NCBI GenBank assembly: GCA_947470165.1
Contig: CANISN010000103.1
Location: forward strand, 1 to 6,333
Length of the DNA stretch: 6,333 nt
Direction: 5' to 3'
Origin: Burkholderiaceae bacterium
GTDB lineage: Bacteria > Pseudomonadota > Gammaproteobacteria > Burkholderiales > Burkholderiaceae
Positions 1-6,333 of the stretch are shown piece by piece. The stretch's first letter is position 1. Every line of letters starts with the position of its first letter. Below the pieces are notes generated by a model. It searched no databases and was not told the origin of the DNA. It saw only the letters and a list, made by a program, of their open reading frames with translations. The position numbers and the translations under genes were made by a program.

Positions 1-841
1 CGGTATCAAGCAGATCAAAGCGAAAACGGTTGATTTCGGCGCAACCGACAATCCAGTTAAAATCGAAGACTTAGAAAAAGATGGCATGGTTCAGTTTCCA
101 GCCATCATCGGTGGTGTAGTTCCGGTAATTAACGTAGAAGGCGTAAAGCCATATGAGCTCAAGTTATCGCCAGACACTTTGTCTGATATTTTTCAGGGCG
201 TCATCGTTAACTGGAATGACAAGCGTATTGTGTTGAACAATCCTGGTATGAAAATGCCTGACTTGCCAATTACTGTAGTTCATCGTGCTGATGGTTCTGG
301 AACTACTGCAATTTTTACAAACTACTTAGCTAAAGTAAGTCAGAACTGGAAAGAGGCTGTTGGTGAGGGTGCAGCTGTTAAATGGCCTGCCGTTTCATCT
401 GTTGGCGGCAAGGGTAACGAAGGCGTTGCTGCAAACGTATCTCGTGTTAAGGGTGCTATTGGTTACGTTGAGTATGCATATGCCAAGAAAAATAAAATGA
501 CTAGCGTTTCTATGAAGAACAAAGATGGTCAATTTGTCCAGCCTGATGACATCACTTTCGCTGCCGCTGCTGCCGGCACTGATTGGGCGAAGATTCCTGG
601 TATGGGTACATTTATCACCAATGCTTCTGGTGCAAAATCATGGCCAATTACTGGAGCATCTTTCATCCTCCTGTACAAGAACCCAGATAACAAGACGAAT
701 GCAGCTGAAGTGATTAAGTTCTTTGACTTTGCTTTCAAAGATGGCAAGAAGATGGCTGAAGAGTTAGATTACGTTCCAATGCCTGACGTAACAACAGACT
801 TTATTCGTAAGAACGTATTTTCGAAGGTAGTAAGCAAGTAA
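1..841 (+). CDS. pstS: PstS, periplasmic phosphate-binding protein of the Pst ABC transporter (5' partial)
   Basis: High-affinity phosphate-binding protein that delivers phosphate to the PstCA channel. The frame is open from the window edge (first whole codon at 2) to TAA at 839-841, giving about 279 residues. PstS proteins are usually about 340 residues, so roughly 60 N-terminal residues, including the signal peptide, lie upstream. An internal ATG at 86 is not the start, because conserved PstS sequence precedes it: VDFGATD (residues 10-16 of the visible part) matches the phosphate-contacting VDFGASD loop of E. coli PstS. The second ligand loop, HRADGSGTT (94-102), carries the Arg, Asp, Ser, Gly and Thr that hydrogen-bond phosphate in the family. 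Further family segments are LSDIFQGVIVNWND, GAIGYVEYAYA and PITGASFILLYK. First gene of the operon; its Pho-regulated promoter would be upstream of the window. Codon use looks like that of its neighbours. Confidence 0.97.
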   Translation, partial: GIKQIKAKTVDFGATDNPVKIEDLEKDGMVQFPAIIGGVVPVINVEGVKPYELKLSPDTLSDIFQGVIVNWNDKRIVLNNPGMKMPDLPITVVHRADGSGTTAIFTNYLAKVSQNWKEAVGEGAAVKWPAVSSVGGKGNEGVAANVSRVKGAIGYVEYAYAKKNKMTSVSMKNKDGQFVQPDDITFAAAAAGTDWAKIPGMGTFITNASGAKSWPITGASFILLYKNPDNKTNAAEVIKFFDFAFKDGKKMAEELDYVPMPDVTTDFIRKNVFSKVVSK

Positions 842-846
842 GGTTT

Positions 847-870
847 GATGATTCAGTTTTCTTGATCATC
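847..870 (+). repeat. Small inverted repeat after pstS
   Basis: GATGAT (847-852) and ATCATC (865-870) are perfect inverted copies around a 12-base loop, five bases after the pstS stop. The RNA hairpin would be weak (6 bp, AT-rich, with one possible extra G-U pair). It may stack next to the stronger hairpin at 878-904 in the pstS 3' untranslated region. It could be chance. Confidence 0.35.
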
Positions 871-877
871 GCTTAAT

Positions 878-904
878 AACAGCTCCATCAAAAGTGGGGC
901 TGTT
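878..904 (+). terminator. Terminator-like hairpin between pstS and pstC
   Basis: AACAGCTCC (878-886) pairs with GGGGCTGTT (896-904) to give a 9-bp stem with one G-U wobble and a 9-base loop. A T-rich but interrupted tail follows (TCATTATTT, 905-913). Because the pst genes downstream lie on the same strand and appear to have no promoter of their own, this is more likely a partial (attenuating) terminator or a 3'-end stabiliser for a pstS-only transcript than a full stop. Binding-protein genes of ABC operons are often expressed above the permease genes in this way. The stem is seen in the sequence; the role is inferred. Confidence 0.5.
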
Positions 905-928
905 TCATTATTTAAATAAGTACAATTT

Positions 929-1918
929 ATGATTGAATCGACCCAGTCTCACTCAGCACCGACGCCTCAGGCGCTTCGTATCGCTAAGTTGCAGCGTATT
1001 CAAGACTTCCTCTTTCATGGAACTACTCAATTTTTTGCTTTATCAGTGCTGATTGCTTTGATTGGCATCATCATCTCACTGATTATTAATGCATGGCCAG
1101 CACTCGATAAGTTCGGTATTGGATTCTTCTTCACTAAAGAGTGGGATATTGTTAACGGTGAGTTTGGTGGCTTAATTGCTATCTACGGAACTATCATTAC
1201 TTCTTTCATTGCCTTATTAATTGCCGTCCCACTTAGTTTTGGTATTGCGGTATTTTTGACAGAGTTATGCCCGGGTCCTTTGCGGAGGCCATTGGGAACA
1301 GCTGTTGAGTTGCTCGCTGCTGTGCCATCAATCATCTACGGTATGTTTGGCCTCTTCATCTTTGCTCCTTTGTTTGCTGATTACATTCAGCCTGCATTAG
1401 CTGCCACACTTGGTCAAATTCCAGGCTTTGGGATTCTATTTTCTGGTGCTTTTAATGGTATCGGCATTCTTTGTGCCGGACTCATTTTGGCGATGATGAT
1501 CTTGCCTTTTATTGCTTCTGTGATGCGCGATGTTTTTGAGATCGTTCCGCCCGTATTAAAAGAGTCTGCTTATGGTATTGGCTGCACCACGTGGGAAGTC
1601 GTTAAGAATGTCGTTCTGCCGTATACCAAGGCAGGCGTTATTGGTGGCATTATGCTTGGATTGGGTAGGGCGCTTGGCGAAACAATGGCAGTGACTTTTG
1701 TGATTGGAAATGCCCACCGTCTATCTGCCTCTCTATTTGCTCCCGGAAATTCAATTGCTTCTACTTTGGCAAATGAGTTTGGTGAGGCTGAGTTAGGACC
1801 TCATTACTCCTCTTTATTTGCGCTTGGTCTTGCGCTGTTCATGATCACATTTATCGTGCTAGCCATTGCTAAATGGATGCTGATGAATATGGAGAAAAAA
1901 CAGGGCTTAAAAACATGA
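929..1918 (+). CDS. pstC: PstC, phosphate ABC transporter permease subunit
   Basis: One of the two inner-membrane subunits of the phosphate channel; it pairs with PstA and is driven by PstB. The 329-residue length fits the family. A polar cytoplasmic N-terminus of about 35 residues precedes roughly six hydrophobic spans (about 36-56, 83-112, 130-150, 175-200, 237-260 and 295-318). The cytoplasmic EAA-type coupling loop that docks on the ATPase is seen at about 212-255 ([14 protein letters not shown] then [10 protein letters not shown]). The N-terminal stretch with FFFTKEWD (66-73) and [10 protein letters not shown] (79-88) is typical of PstC. The start is fixed: an in-frame TAA at 917-919 excludes longer versions. 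Only a poor purine stretch (AAATAAG, 914-920) serves as ribosome site, suggesting weaker translation than pstS. The TGA stop overlaps the pstA start. Confidence 0.97.
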   Translation: MIESTQSHSAPTPQALRIAKLQRIQDFLFHGTTQFFALSVLIALIGIIISLIINAWPALDKFGIGFFFTKEWDIVNGEFGGLIAIYGTIITSFIALLIAVPLSFGIAVFLTELCPGPLRRPLGTAVELLAAVPSIIYGMFGLFIFAPLFADYIQPALAATLGQIPGFGILFSGAFNGIGILCAGLILAMMILPFIASVMRDVFEIVPPVLKESAYGIGCTTWEVVKNVVLPYTKAGVIGGIMLGLGRALGETMAVTFVIGNAHRLSASLFAPGNSIASTLANEFGEAELGPHYSSLFALGLALFMITFIVLAIAKWMLMNMEKKQGLKT

Positions 1919-2781
1919 GTAATTTTTCAAACATTAACCCAGCAATTTTTGCTAAACGCAAACGTGCTAATAAAATTGGCTTAGTTCTCTCTACTGCGGC
2001 TATGGTGCTGGGCATGGCCTTCCTTTTATGGATCCTAAGTATCCTATTTATTAAAGGATTTTCATCTATTAATTTAGATGTATTCCTGCACAGCACTCCC
2101 GCTCCTGGATCAGAAGGTGGTGGTTTAGCTAATGCGATTCTTGGAAGCCTCATGATTGTGGCTAGCTGTACTTTAATTAGCACTCCGATAGGCGTGCTTG
2201 CTGGCTTGTATCTTTCTGAGTATGGCGATAGAAGCAAGGTAGCATCGATCACTCGTTTTGTTACTGACATCATGTTATCTGCCCCATCGATTGTGATTGG
2301 TTTGTTTGTCTATGCGATTGTGGTTGCGCAAGTTCGGCATTTTTCAGGCTGGGCAGGTACGATTGCTTTAGCTTTAATTGCTATTCCTGTAGTTGTTCGA
2401 ACAACTGAAAATATGTTGCGCTTAGTTCCTGGTAGTTTGCGCGAGGCAGCCTATGCCCTCGGCACACCAAAATGGAAGGTAGCCTTTATGATTACTTTAC
2501 GTGCTGCGCAAAGTGGCGTGATTACCGGAATCCTCTTGGCACTCGCCCGCGTAAGTGGTGAAACTGCACCACTTTTGTTTACTGCCTTGAACAACCAGTT
2601 CTTCTCGACTAATATGAATGCCCCCATGGCCAACTTACCTGTGGTCATTTTCCAGTTTGCAATGAGTCCATATGACAACTGGGTTGATCTTGCTTGGGGT
2701 GGCGCACTATTAATAACGTTTGCTGTGTTAGGCCTCAATATCCTCGCACGTGTTGTTTTCCGTGAAAAAGTAAAAAGCTAA
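1915..2781 (+). CDS. pstA: PstA, phosphate ABC transporter permease subunit
   Basis: Second channel-forming inner-membrane subunit, partner of PstC. The chosen ATG at 1915 overlaps the pstC stop as ATGA, a typical sign of translational coupling, and has AGGG at 1902-1905 nine bases upstream. This gives 288 residues, normal for the family. The frame is open further back to an ATG at 1873, but that would add 14 non-family residues and overlap pstC by 46 bases. Hydrophobic spans lie at about 22-46, 71-101, 118-140, 147-165, 203-225 and 261-283. The PstA signature [14 protein letters not shown] (67-80) and the EAA coupling loop [14 protein letters not shown] (176-189) followed by [13 protein letters not shown] (211-223) are clear. 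The basic tail [10 protein letters not shown] is cytoplasmic. The TAA stop shares its last base with an ATG in the pstB frame. Confidence 0.97.
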   Translation: MSNFSNINPAIFAKRKRANKIGLVLSTAAMVLGMAFLLWILSILFIKGFSSINLDVFLHSTPAPGSEGGGLANAILGSLMIVASCTLISTPIGVLAGLYLSEYGDRSKVASITRFVTDIMLSAPSIVIGLFVYAIVVAQVRHFSGWAGTIALALIAIPVVVRTTENMLRLVPGSLREAAYALGTPKWKVAFMITLRAAQSGVITGILLALARVSGETAPLLFTALNNQFFSTNMNAPMANLPVVIFQFAMSPYDNWVDLAWGGALLITFAVLGLNILARVVFREKVKS

Positions 2782-2826
2782 TGGCCAATATGAAAACTAT
2801 GTTTGACTTAAATAAAATCGACAGTC

Positions 2827-2831
2827 AAGGA
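2827..2831 (+). promoter_or_regulatory. Ribosome binding site for pstB (decides the start)
   Basis: AAGGA lies six bases before the ATG at 2838. It is much better than anything before the ATG at 2781, where only A-rich sequence of the pstA 3' end is found. It supports the shorter PstB, whose length also fits the family better. Confidence 0.7.
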
Positions 2832-2837
2832 ATCAGT

Positions 2838-3629
2838 ATGAACGACAATGCTAATATGCAAATAGCAAAAGAAGCTAAAAATGCGCTTGAGGTGCGTAAT
2901 CTCAATTTCTTCTATGGCTCTTTTCAGGGTCTTAAAGATATCAATCTAGATATTGAAGAGGGTAAAGTTACTGCCTTCATTGGTCCCTCTGGTTGTGGAA
3001 AATCTACTTTGCTCAGAACCTTAAATCGCATGTATGACCTCTATCCCGGTCAGCGTGCTGAAGGCGAGATTTTTTTCTACGGACAAAACATTTTGGAGTC
3101 GGGCCAGGATTTGAATCTTCTTCGCTCAAGAATTGGCATGGTCTTCCAAAAGCCAACTCCATTCCCAATGTCTATCTACGAGAATATTGCTTTTGGCGTA
3201 CGTCTTTATGAAAAGCTCTCTCGTTCTGAAATGGATGAGCGCGTCGAGTGGGCATTAAATAAAGCTGCCTTGTGGAATGAAGCTAAAGATAAGTTAAGCC
3301 AAAGTGGTTTATCTTTGTCTGGTGGCCAGCAACAGCGTTTATGTATTGCTCGCGGAGTGGCAGTGAAGCCCTCAGTGATTTTGTTGGATGAGCCAACCTC
3401 AGCACTAGATCCAATCTCTACAGGAAAGATCGAAGAGTTGATTAATGAGCTAAAGCATGAATATACGATTGCGATCGTGACGCATAATATGCAACAGGCT
3501 GCCCGTGTATCCGACTACACTGCGTATATGTACCTTGGAAGTCTGATTGAGTACGGTAAGACCGATGAAATTTTTATCAAGCCTAAACGTAAAGAAACAG
3601 AAGATTACATAACCGGCCGTTTCGGTTAA
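2838..3629 (+). CDS. pstB: PstB, phosphate ABC transporter ATP-binding subunit
   Basis: Cytoplasmic ATPase that works as a dimer under PstC-PstA to power phosphate import. Numbered from the ATG at 2838 (263 residues; family usually about 250-270), all ABC motifs are intact: Walker [10 protein letters not shown] (49-57), Q-loop Gln104 in [10 protein letters not shown], signature LSGGQQQR (160-167), Walker B ILLDEP (181-186) with catalytic Glu185, D-loop SALD, and switch His216 in IVTHNM. The PstB-specific [10 protein letters not shown] (62-71), [15 protein letters not shown] [11 protein letters not shown] (191-201) and C-terminal TGRFG are present. The frame is also open from an ATG at 2781 overlapping the pstA stop. 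That form would carry 19 extra residues (starting MANMKTMF) with no clear ribosome site, so the 2838 start is preferred, though not proven. PhoU follows after 12 bases. Confidence 0.96.
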   Translation: MNDNANMQIAKEAKNALEVRNLNFFYGSFQGLKDINLDIEEGKVTAFIGPSGCGKSTLLRTLNRMYDLYPGQRAEGEIFFYGQNILESGQDLNLLRSRIGMVFQKPTPFPMSIYENIAFGVRLYEKLSRSEMDERVEWALNKAALWNEAKDKLSQSGLSLSGGQQQRLCIARGVAVKPSVILLDEPTSALDPISTGKIEELINELKHEYTIAIVTHNMQQAARVSDYTAYMYLGSLIEYGKTDEIFIKPKRKETEDYITGRFG

Positions 3630-3631
3630 TT

Positions 3632-3635
3632 GGAG
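3632..3635 (+). promoter_or_regulatory. Ribosome binding site for phoU (decides the start)
   Basis: GGAG sits six bases before the ATG at 3642. A TTG at 3630, in frame and directly after the pstB stop, overlaps this site and so is unlikely to be the start. Confidence 0.75.
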
Positions 3636-3641
3636 AAATAT

Positions 3642-4349
3642 ATGCCAGATAAGCACCTTTCATCACAATTTGATGCTGATTTAAATTCCCTTTCTAGCCG
3701 TTTGCTAGAAATGGGTGGTTTAGTTGAGTCTCAGATCTCAACAGCGATGCGTGCATTTACGCAAATGGATATTGACACTTGCAATATCGTTATTCAGAAT
3801 GAAAAGCTCGTTAATGATCTAGAGATTCAGATTGATTTAGCTTGTACTGAGTTAATTGCTCGACGCCAGCCTACAGCCCGAGACCTGCGCCTAGTAATGG
3901 CTGTTTCTAAGGCAATCACCAATTTAGAGCGTGCTGGCGATGAAGCAGAGCGTGTTGCTAAGAGAACAAAGCGCTTAATTGAATCTAATGCCACTCATAA
4001 TATTAACGTTGCAGAGATTCGATTATCTGGGCAGATGGCAATTTCTTTATTGCGCCGTAGCTTGGATGCTTTTGCCCGCTTAGATACGATTGCTGCTGCT
4101 GATGTGGTTCAAGAGGATCGTCAAATTGATGAAGAATTTAGAGGCTTTGTGCGTAAGCTGATTTCATACATGATGGAAGATCCGCACACCATTTCCACTG
4201 GTTTGGATATGCTAACTATTGCTAAGGCAATTGAGCGTATTGGTGACCACGCAAAAAATATTGCCGAGTTTGTTATTTATGTTGCCAAAGGTTCAGATGT
4301 TCGCCACATACCTCATGAAGATTTAGTTCGTGAGGCAAATAAAGAATAG
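3642..4349 (+). CDS. phoU: PhoU, phosphate signalling regulator
   Basis: PhoU is the cytoplasmic, metal-binding helical protein that links the Pst transporter to PhoR and keeps the Pho regulon off when phosphate is plentiful. The 235-residue product has the usual family length and the two-fold repeat of three-helix bundles. The metal-site E-x-x-x-D signatures appear once in each half: NLERAGDEAERVAKR (94-108) and AIERIGDHAKNIAEF (196-210). Other family features are an N-terminal helix beginning FDADLNSL (10-17), and RRQPTARDLRLVMAV (74-88). The ATG at 3642 is chosen for its GGAG site. Its place between pstB and phoB, 12 and 23 bases away, suggests it is made together with both the transporter and the regulator. 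Confidence 0.96.
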   Translation: MPDKHLSSQFDADLNSLSSRLLEMGGLVESQISTAMRAFTQMDIDTCNIVIQNEKLVNDLEIQIDLACTELIARRQPTARDLRLVMAVSKAITNLERAGDEAERVAKRTKRLIESNATHNINVAEIRLSGQMAISLLRRSLDAFARLDTIAAADVVQEDRQIDEEFRGFVRKLISYMMEDPHTISTGLDMLTIAKAIERIGDHAKNIAEFVIYVAKGSDVRHIPHEDLVREANKE

Positions 4350-4362
4350 GTCACATCCTTAC

Positions 4363-4366
4363 GGAA
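4363..4366 (+). promoter_or_regulatory. Ribosome binding site for phoB
   Basis: GGAA precedes two adjacent ATG codons, at 4370 and 4373. Counting from GGA, the gap is four bases to the first and seven to the second, so the second is slightly favoured. Confidence 0.55.
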
Positions 4367-4372
4367 TTCATG

Positions 4373-5086
4373 ATGACTCACCGCATATTGATTGTTGAAG
4401 ATGAGCCTTCTATCGCTGAACTGATTGCGATCAATTTAACTCATGCTGGATATGATGTTGAAAAAGCGATGCAAACTGATATTGCATTGAATATGATGCG
4501 TGACGAGCTGCCTAGCTTGCTCATCTTAGATTGGATGCTGCCCGGTAAATCTGGTGTCCAGTTTGCCAAAGAGTTACGCACTAATGATCGCACTCGCTCC
4601 TTGCCCATCTTAATGCTGACTTCAAAAAGTGAAGAGTCAGATAAAGTTCTGGGCTTAGATTCTGGTGCTGATGACTATGTAACCAAGCCTTTCTCACCGA
4701 AGGAGTTAGTTGCTCGTGTAAAAGCGCTACTACGTCGCCAAACCCCACTAGAAGATACAGGGCCGCTGTCTGTTGGGCCCTTAAGGCTTGATCCAATTTC
4801 TCACCGAGTGACTGCAGTATGGCCTAATATTGCGTCTCAAACCGTCTCATTAGGTCCAACAGAATATCGACTGCTGCAATTCATGATGGCTAATCCAGAA
4901 AGAGTTCATTCCAGGGGAAATTTGCTGGATAAAGTCTGGGGTAATGAGGTCTATATTGAAGAGCGTACGGTAGATGTCCACATCAAAAGGCTTAGAGCTG
5001 CCTTAGCTCCATCGGACTGTGATCGTTACATTGAGACGGTGCGTGGAAGTGGCTACCGAATCACCAAAATGCCTACTCAAACCTAA
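4373..5086 (+). CDS. phoB: PhoB, phosphate regulon response regulator (OmpR/PhoB family)
   Basis: DNA-binding response regulator phosphorylated by PhoR when phosphate is scarce; it binds pho boxes and activates the pst operon and other phosphate genes. Of 237 residues, about 1-120 form the receiver domain: acidic pair Asp10-Glu11, phospho-acceptor Asp53 in ILDWMLPG, switch Thr83 in MLTSK, and Lys105 in DYVTKPFSP. About 130-232 form the winged-helix domain, with GPTEYRLLQF (161-170), the recognition-helix region EERTVDVHIKRLR (196-208) and the wing TVRGSGYRI (222-230). The LDWMLPG and WGNEVYIEERTVDVHI sequences are close to true PhoB rather than other OmpR-family members. Starting at 4373 matches E. 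coli PhoB end to end; starting at 4370 would add one Met. The gap to phoU is 23 bases, with no visible promoter. Confidence 0.96.
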   Translation: MTHRILIVEDEPSIAELIAINLTHAGYDVEKAMQTDIALNMMRDELPSLLILDWMLPGKSGVQFAKELRTNDRTRSLPILMLTSKSEESDKVLGLDSGADDYVTKPFSPKELVARVKALLRRQTPLEDTGPLSVGPLRLDPISHRVTAVWPNIASQTVSLGPTEYRLLQFMMANPERVHSRGNLLDKVWGNEVYIEERTVDVHIKRLRAALAPSDCDRYIETVRGSGYRITKMPTQT

Positions 5087-5138
5087 GTTAGAGCCCAGCC
5101 AGCCTGGATTTTTGCTCACGGGCTCTGAATGCTCTAAC
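5087..5138 (+). repeat. Outer inverted repeat in the phoB-phoR gap
   Basis: GTTAGAGC (5087-5094), starting just after the phoB stop, is a perfect inverted copy of GCTCTAAC (5131-5138), nine bases before the phoR ATG. The RNA would form an 8-bp stem enclosing 36 bases. No run of T follows, so it does not look like a terminator. It shares its left arm with the inner hairpin at 5090-5126, so the two cannot form together. It may affect mRNA processing or phoR translation, or be a protein site; the role is unknown. Confidence 0.55.
5090..5126 (+). repeat. Inner, competing inverted repeat in the phoB-phoR gap
   Basis: AGAGCCC (5090-5096) is a perfect inverted copy of GGGCTCT (5120-5126), a GC-rich 7-bp stem around a 23-base loop. 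The loop holds a T run (5109-5113) and a further GCTC (5114-5117), so three successive GCTC copies could pair with the single GAGC at 5091-5094. A two-state RNA structure is possible. The pairing is seen; any function is inferred. Confidence 0.5.
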
Positions 5139-5140
5139 AT
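5112..5140 (+). promoter_or_regulatory. Possible weak promoter for phoR
   Basis: TTGCTC (5112-5117) and TAACAT (5135-5140) are spaced by 17 bases and match three and four of six positions of the sigma-70 -35 and -10 consensus. Transcription would start at about 5147, which is the A of the phoR ATG, giving a leaderless message. This would explain why phoR lacks a Shine-Dalgarno, but the match is weak and could be chance. Confidence 0.25.
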
Positions 5141-5146
5141 TGCTGT

Positions 5147-6333
5147 ATGTTCTCGGTTATTACCCGCTTCTCGATACTGATTTTCTTGGCCTTTATTTCT
5201 GGATCGATTGCACTATCTAACTTTGGTCCTTTTGTTGGTTTAGCTGCTGGGATTGCCGTTCTAGCTATTCCCCTGATTTATTCTTATATTAATTTAGCCC
5301 GTTTACTCAAATATACGGTCGATGATTCTATTGAAACCATGCCGCTACCAAGTGGTTATTGGGAGGATGCACTTTCACGACTCCAGCGCTTGGTGCGTAA
5401 TTTAAAGCAACGGATTCTTTCTGTAGAAAAGCAGCACAATCGTTTTATAGAGGCTTTCCAGGCATCGCCAAACGGCATACTCATGCTGGACGATGAGGAT
5501 CAAATTGAATGGTGTAATGCAATCGCTGAGCGGTTTTTTGGGTTGAACTTTAAGCGTGATGTCTTACAAAGAATCAACTTTCTTATTCGTCGCCCAGAGT
5601 TCGTTCAGTATCTCTATAAGCGTCAATTCGATGAGTCTTTGCTCTTAGAGAGAATGGGGCCAGCAGCGAACTTGAGTCTGATGCTGCAGGCTTTTCCATT
5701 TGGTGGAAATCGTCATTTATTGCTAATTCAAGACGTTACGGACTTGCAAAAAGCAGATGCCATGCGCCGTGATTTCGTGGCAAACGTTTCCCATGAGATG
5801 CGAACACCAATTACTGTGTTAATGGGCTTTCTGGAGACCATTCAATCACTTGAATTAGATAAGGCTAAGCAGGATCAATATTTTGAAATGATGATGTCTC
5901 AGGCTCAGAGAATGAAAAGCCTGGTTGAGGATTTATTAACCTTGGCAAATTTGGAGGCGAATTCATTGCCTGCTCCAATGCAGACTATTCAAATGAAAAC
6001 GGTGATGGCCTTGTTGAAAAATGATGCTGAGGCTCTTTCGCAAGGTTGCCATACTTTTAACTTTGAGATTGCGAGCGAAAGAAATCTTCTCGGTGAAGAG
6101 CGTGAAATCCTTTCTGCATTTGGTAATTTGGTTTCTAATGCGATTCGCTACACACCAGACGTTGGCTCTATTAGCGCGATTTGGCGTATCAATGAGCGAG
6201 AAGAGGGTGAGTTTGCTGTTACGGACACCGGGCCTGGAATTGCTTCTGAGCATCTCTCACGATTAACAGAGCGGTTTTATCGGGTAGATCGAAGTCGTTC
6301 CCGAGATACGGGCGGTACCGGCCTAGGTTTGGC
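5147..6333 (+). CDS. phoR: PhoR, phosphate regulon sensor histidine kinase (3' partial)
   Basis: Inner-membrane histidine kinase that phosphorylates PhoB at low phosphate and dephosphorylates it otherwise. The frame is open from the ATG at 5147 to the window edge, giving 395 residues. E. coli PhoR has 431, so some 35-40 C-terminal residues are missing. Order of parts: two membrane spans (about 7-24 and 28-48) with almost no periplasmic loop, a charged linker (about 72-100), a PAS domain (about 100-200, IEAFQASPNGILMLDDE and FLIRRPEFVQYL), the HisKA domain with SHEMRTP and phospho-acceptor His216, and an ATPase domain with N box NLVSNAIRYTP (Asn331), G1 box DTGPGI (360-365), F box ERFYRVD (375-381) and G2 box GTGLGL (390-395). 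The missing sensor loop fits PhoR, which is controlled through PhoU and Pst rather than by binding phosphate itself. An in-frame TAA at 5135-5137 makes 5147 the first possible start; no Shine-Dalgarno is visible before it. Confidence 0.95.
   Translation, partial: MFSVITRFSILIFLAFISGSIALSNFGPFVGLAAGIAVLAIPLIYSYINLARLLKYTVDDSIETMPLPSGYWEDALSRLQRLVRNLKQRILSVEKQHNRFIEAFQASPNGILMLDDEDQIEWCNAIAERFFGLNFKRDVLQRINFLIRRPEFVQYLYKRQFDESLLLERMGPAANLSLMLQAFPFGGNRHLLLIQDVTDLQKADAMRRDFVANVSHEMRTPITVLMGFLETIQSLELDKAKQDQYFEMMMSQAQRMKSLVEDLLTLANLEANSLPAPMQTIQMKTVMALLKNDAEALSQGCHTFNFEIASERNLLGEEREILSAFGNLVSNAIRYTPDVGSISAIWRINEREEGEFAVTDTGPGIASEHLSRLTERFYRVDRSRSRDTGGTGLGL

Noticed and set aside
86..88. ATG at 86 as the pstS start
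   Set aside because: Conserved PstS sequence, including the VDFGATD ligand loop, is encoded before it; the gene simply begins outside the window.
921..926. TACAAT as a -10 element for pstC
   Set aside because: It lies two bases before the pstC ATG, so transcription would start inside the gene, and no good -35 is found 17 bases upstream.
1873..1914. Earlier ATG for pstA
   Set aside because: It would overlap pstC by 46 bases and add residues with no family match, while 1915 has the ATGA overlap and a plausible ribosome site.
1869..2273. Minus-strand open frame opposite pstC-pstA, and similar antisense frames at 529-747, 2451-2738, 3450-3656, 4581-4796 and 5963-6253
   Set aside because: They lie wholly or almost wholly opposite well-supported genes and their translations show no recognisable domain; they are chance frames.
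3630..3641. TTG start giving PhoU four extra residues
   Set aside because: The codon overlaps the GGAG ribosome site that serves the ATG at 3642; the shorter form has normal family length.
4350..4372. GTCACAT (4350-4356) before phoB as a pho box
   Set aside because: Only a single half-like match, with no second direct repeat 11 bases away, so it does not make a PhoB operator.
6021..6266. Plus-strand open frame inside phoR (and one at 525-713 inside pstS)
   Set aside because: The phoR and pstS frames carry intact family motifs through these stretches; the overlapping frames have none.
1..6333. Undescribed system, mobile element, CRISPR array or RNA gene
   Set aside because: Coding sequence is almost continuous and all of it belongs to recognised Pho genes; no terminal repeats, transposase, direct-repeat array or tRNA/rRNA sequence was seen.

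Overview
This window is a piece of a phosphate-starvation (Pho) locus, with every gene on the + strand in the order pstS (5' end missing), pstC, pstA, pstB, phoU, phoB, phoR (3' end missing). Each protein is recognisable from family motifs. Having phoB-phoR directly behind pstSCAB-phoU, with moderate to low GC and Proteobacteria-type protein sequences, suggests a betaproteobacterium of the Burkholderiales. A low-GC freshwater genus such as Polynucleobacter is my best guess. That placement is inference; no rRNA or other marker gene is present.

Layout. Positions 1-841 hold the last ~279 codons of the periplasmic phosphate-binding protein PstS. An 87-base gap (842-928) follows with two tandem inverted repeats, the second a strong terminator-like or 3'-end-stabilising hairpin. 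The two permease subunits PstC (929-1918) and PstA (1915-2781) overlap by ATGA. The ATPase PstB follows, best started at 2838 behind a good Shine-Dalgarno, although the reading frame is open from an ATG at 2781 that overlaps the pstA stop. PhoU (3642-4349) and the response regulator PhoB (4373-5086) come next. A 60-base gap (5087-5146) with mutually exclusive hairpins separates phoB from the histidine kinase PhoR (5147 to the window end, cut in its ATP-binding domain).

How the genes work together. PstS captures phosphate in the periplasm, PstC and PstA form the inner-membrane channel, and a PstB dimer powers uptake with ATP. In the known Pho system, PhoU links the transport state of PstSCAB to PhoR. 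When phosphate is scarce PhoR phosphorylates PhoB, which activates pho-box promoters, normally including the one upstream of pstS. That promoter lies outside this window, and I saw no convincing pho box inside it.

No mobile element, CRISPR array, tRNA, rRNA or unknown gene was found. I do not think the window holds an undescribed system. The parts most worth a second look are the non-coding gaps, above all the phoB-phoR gap: it has competing hairpins, no Shine-Dalgarno for phoR, and a weak promoter-like pair placed so that transcription could begin at the phoR ATG.
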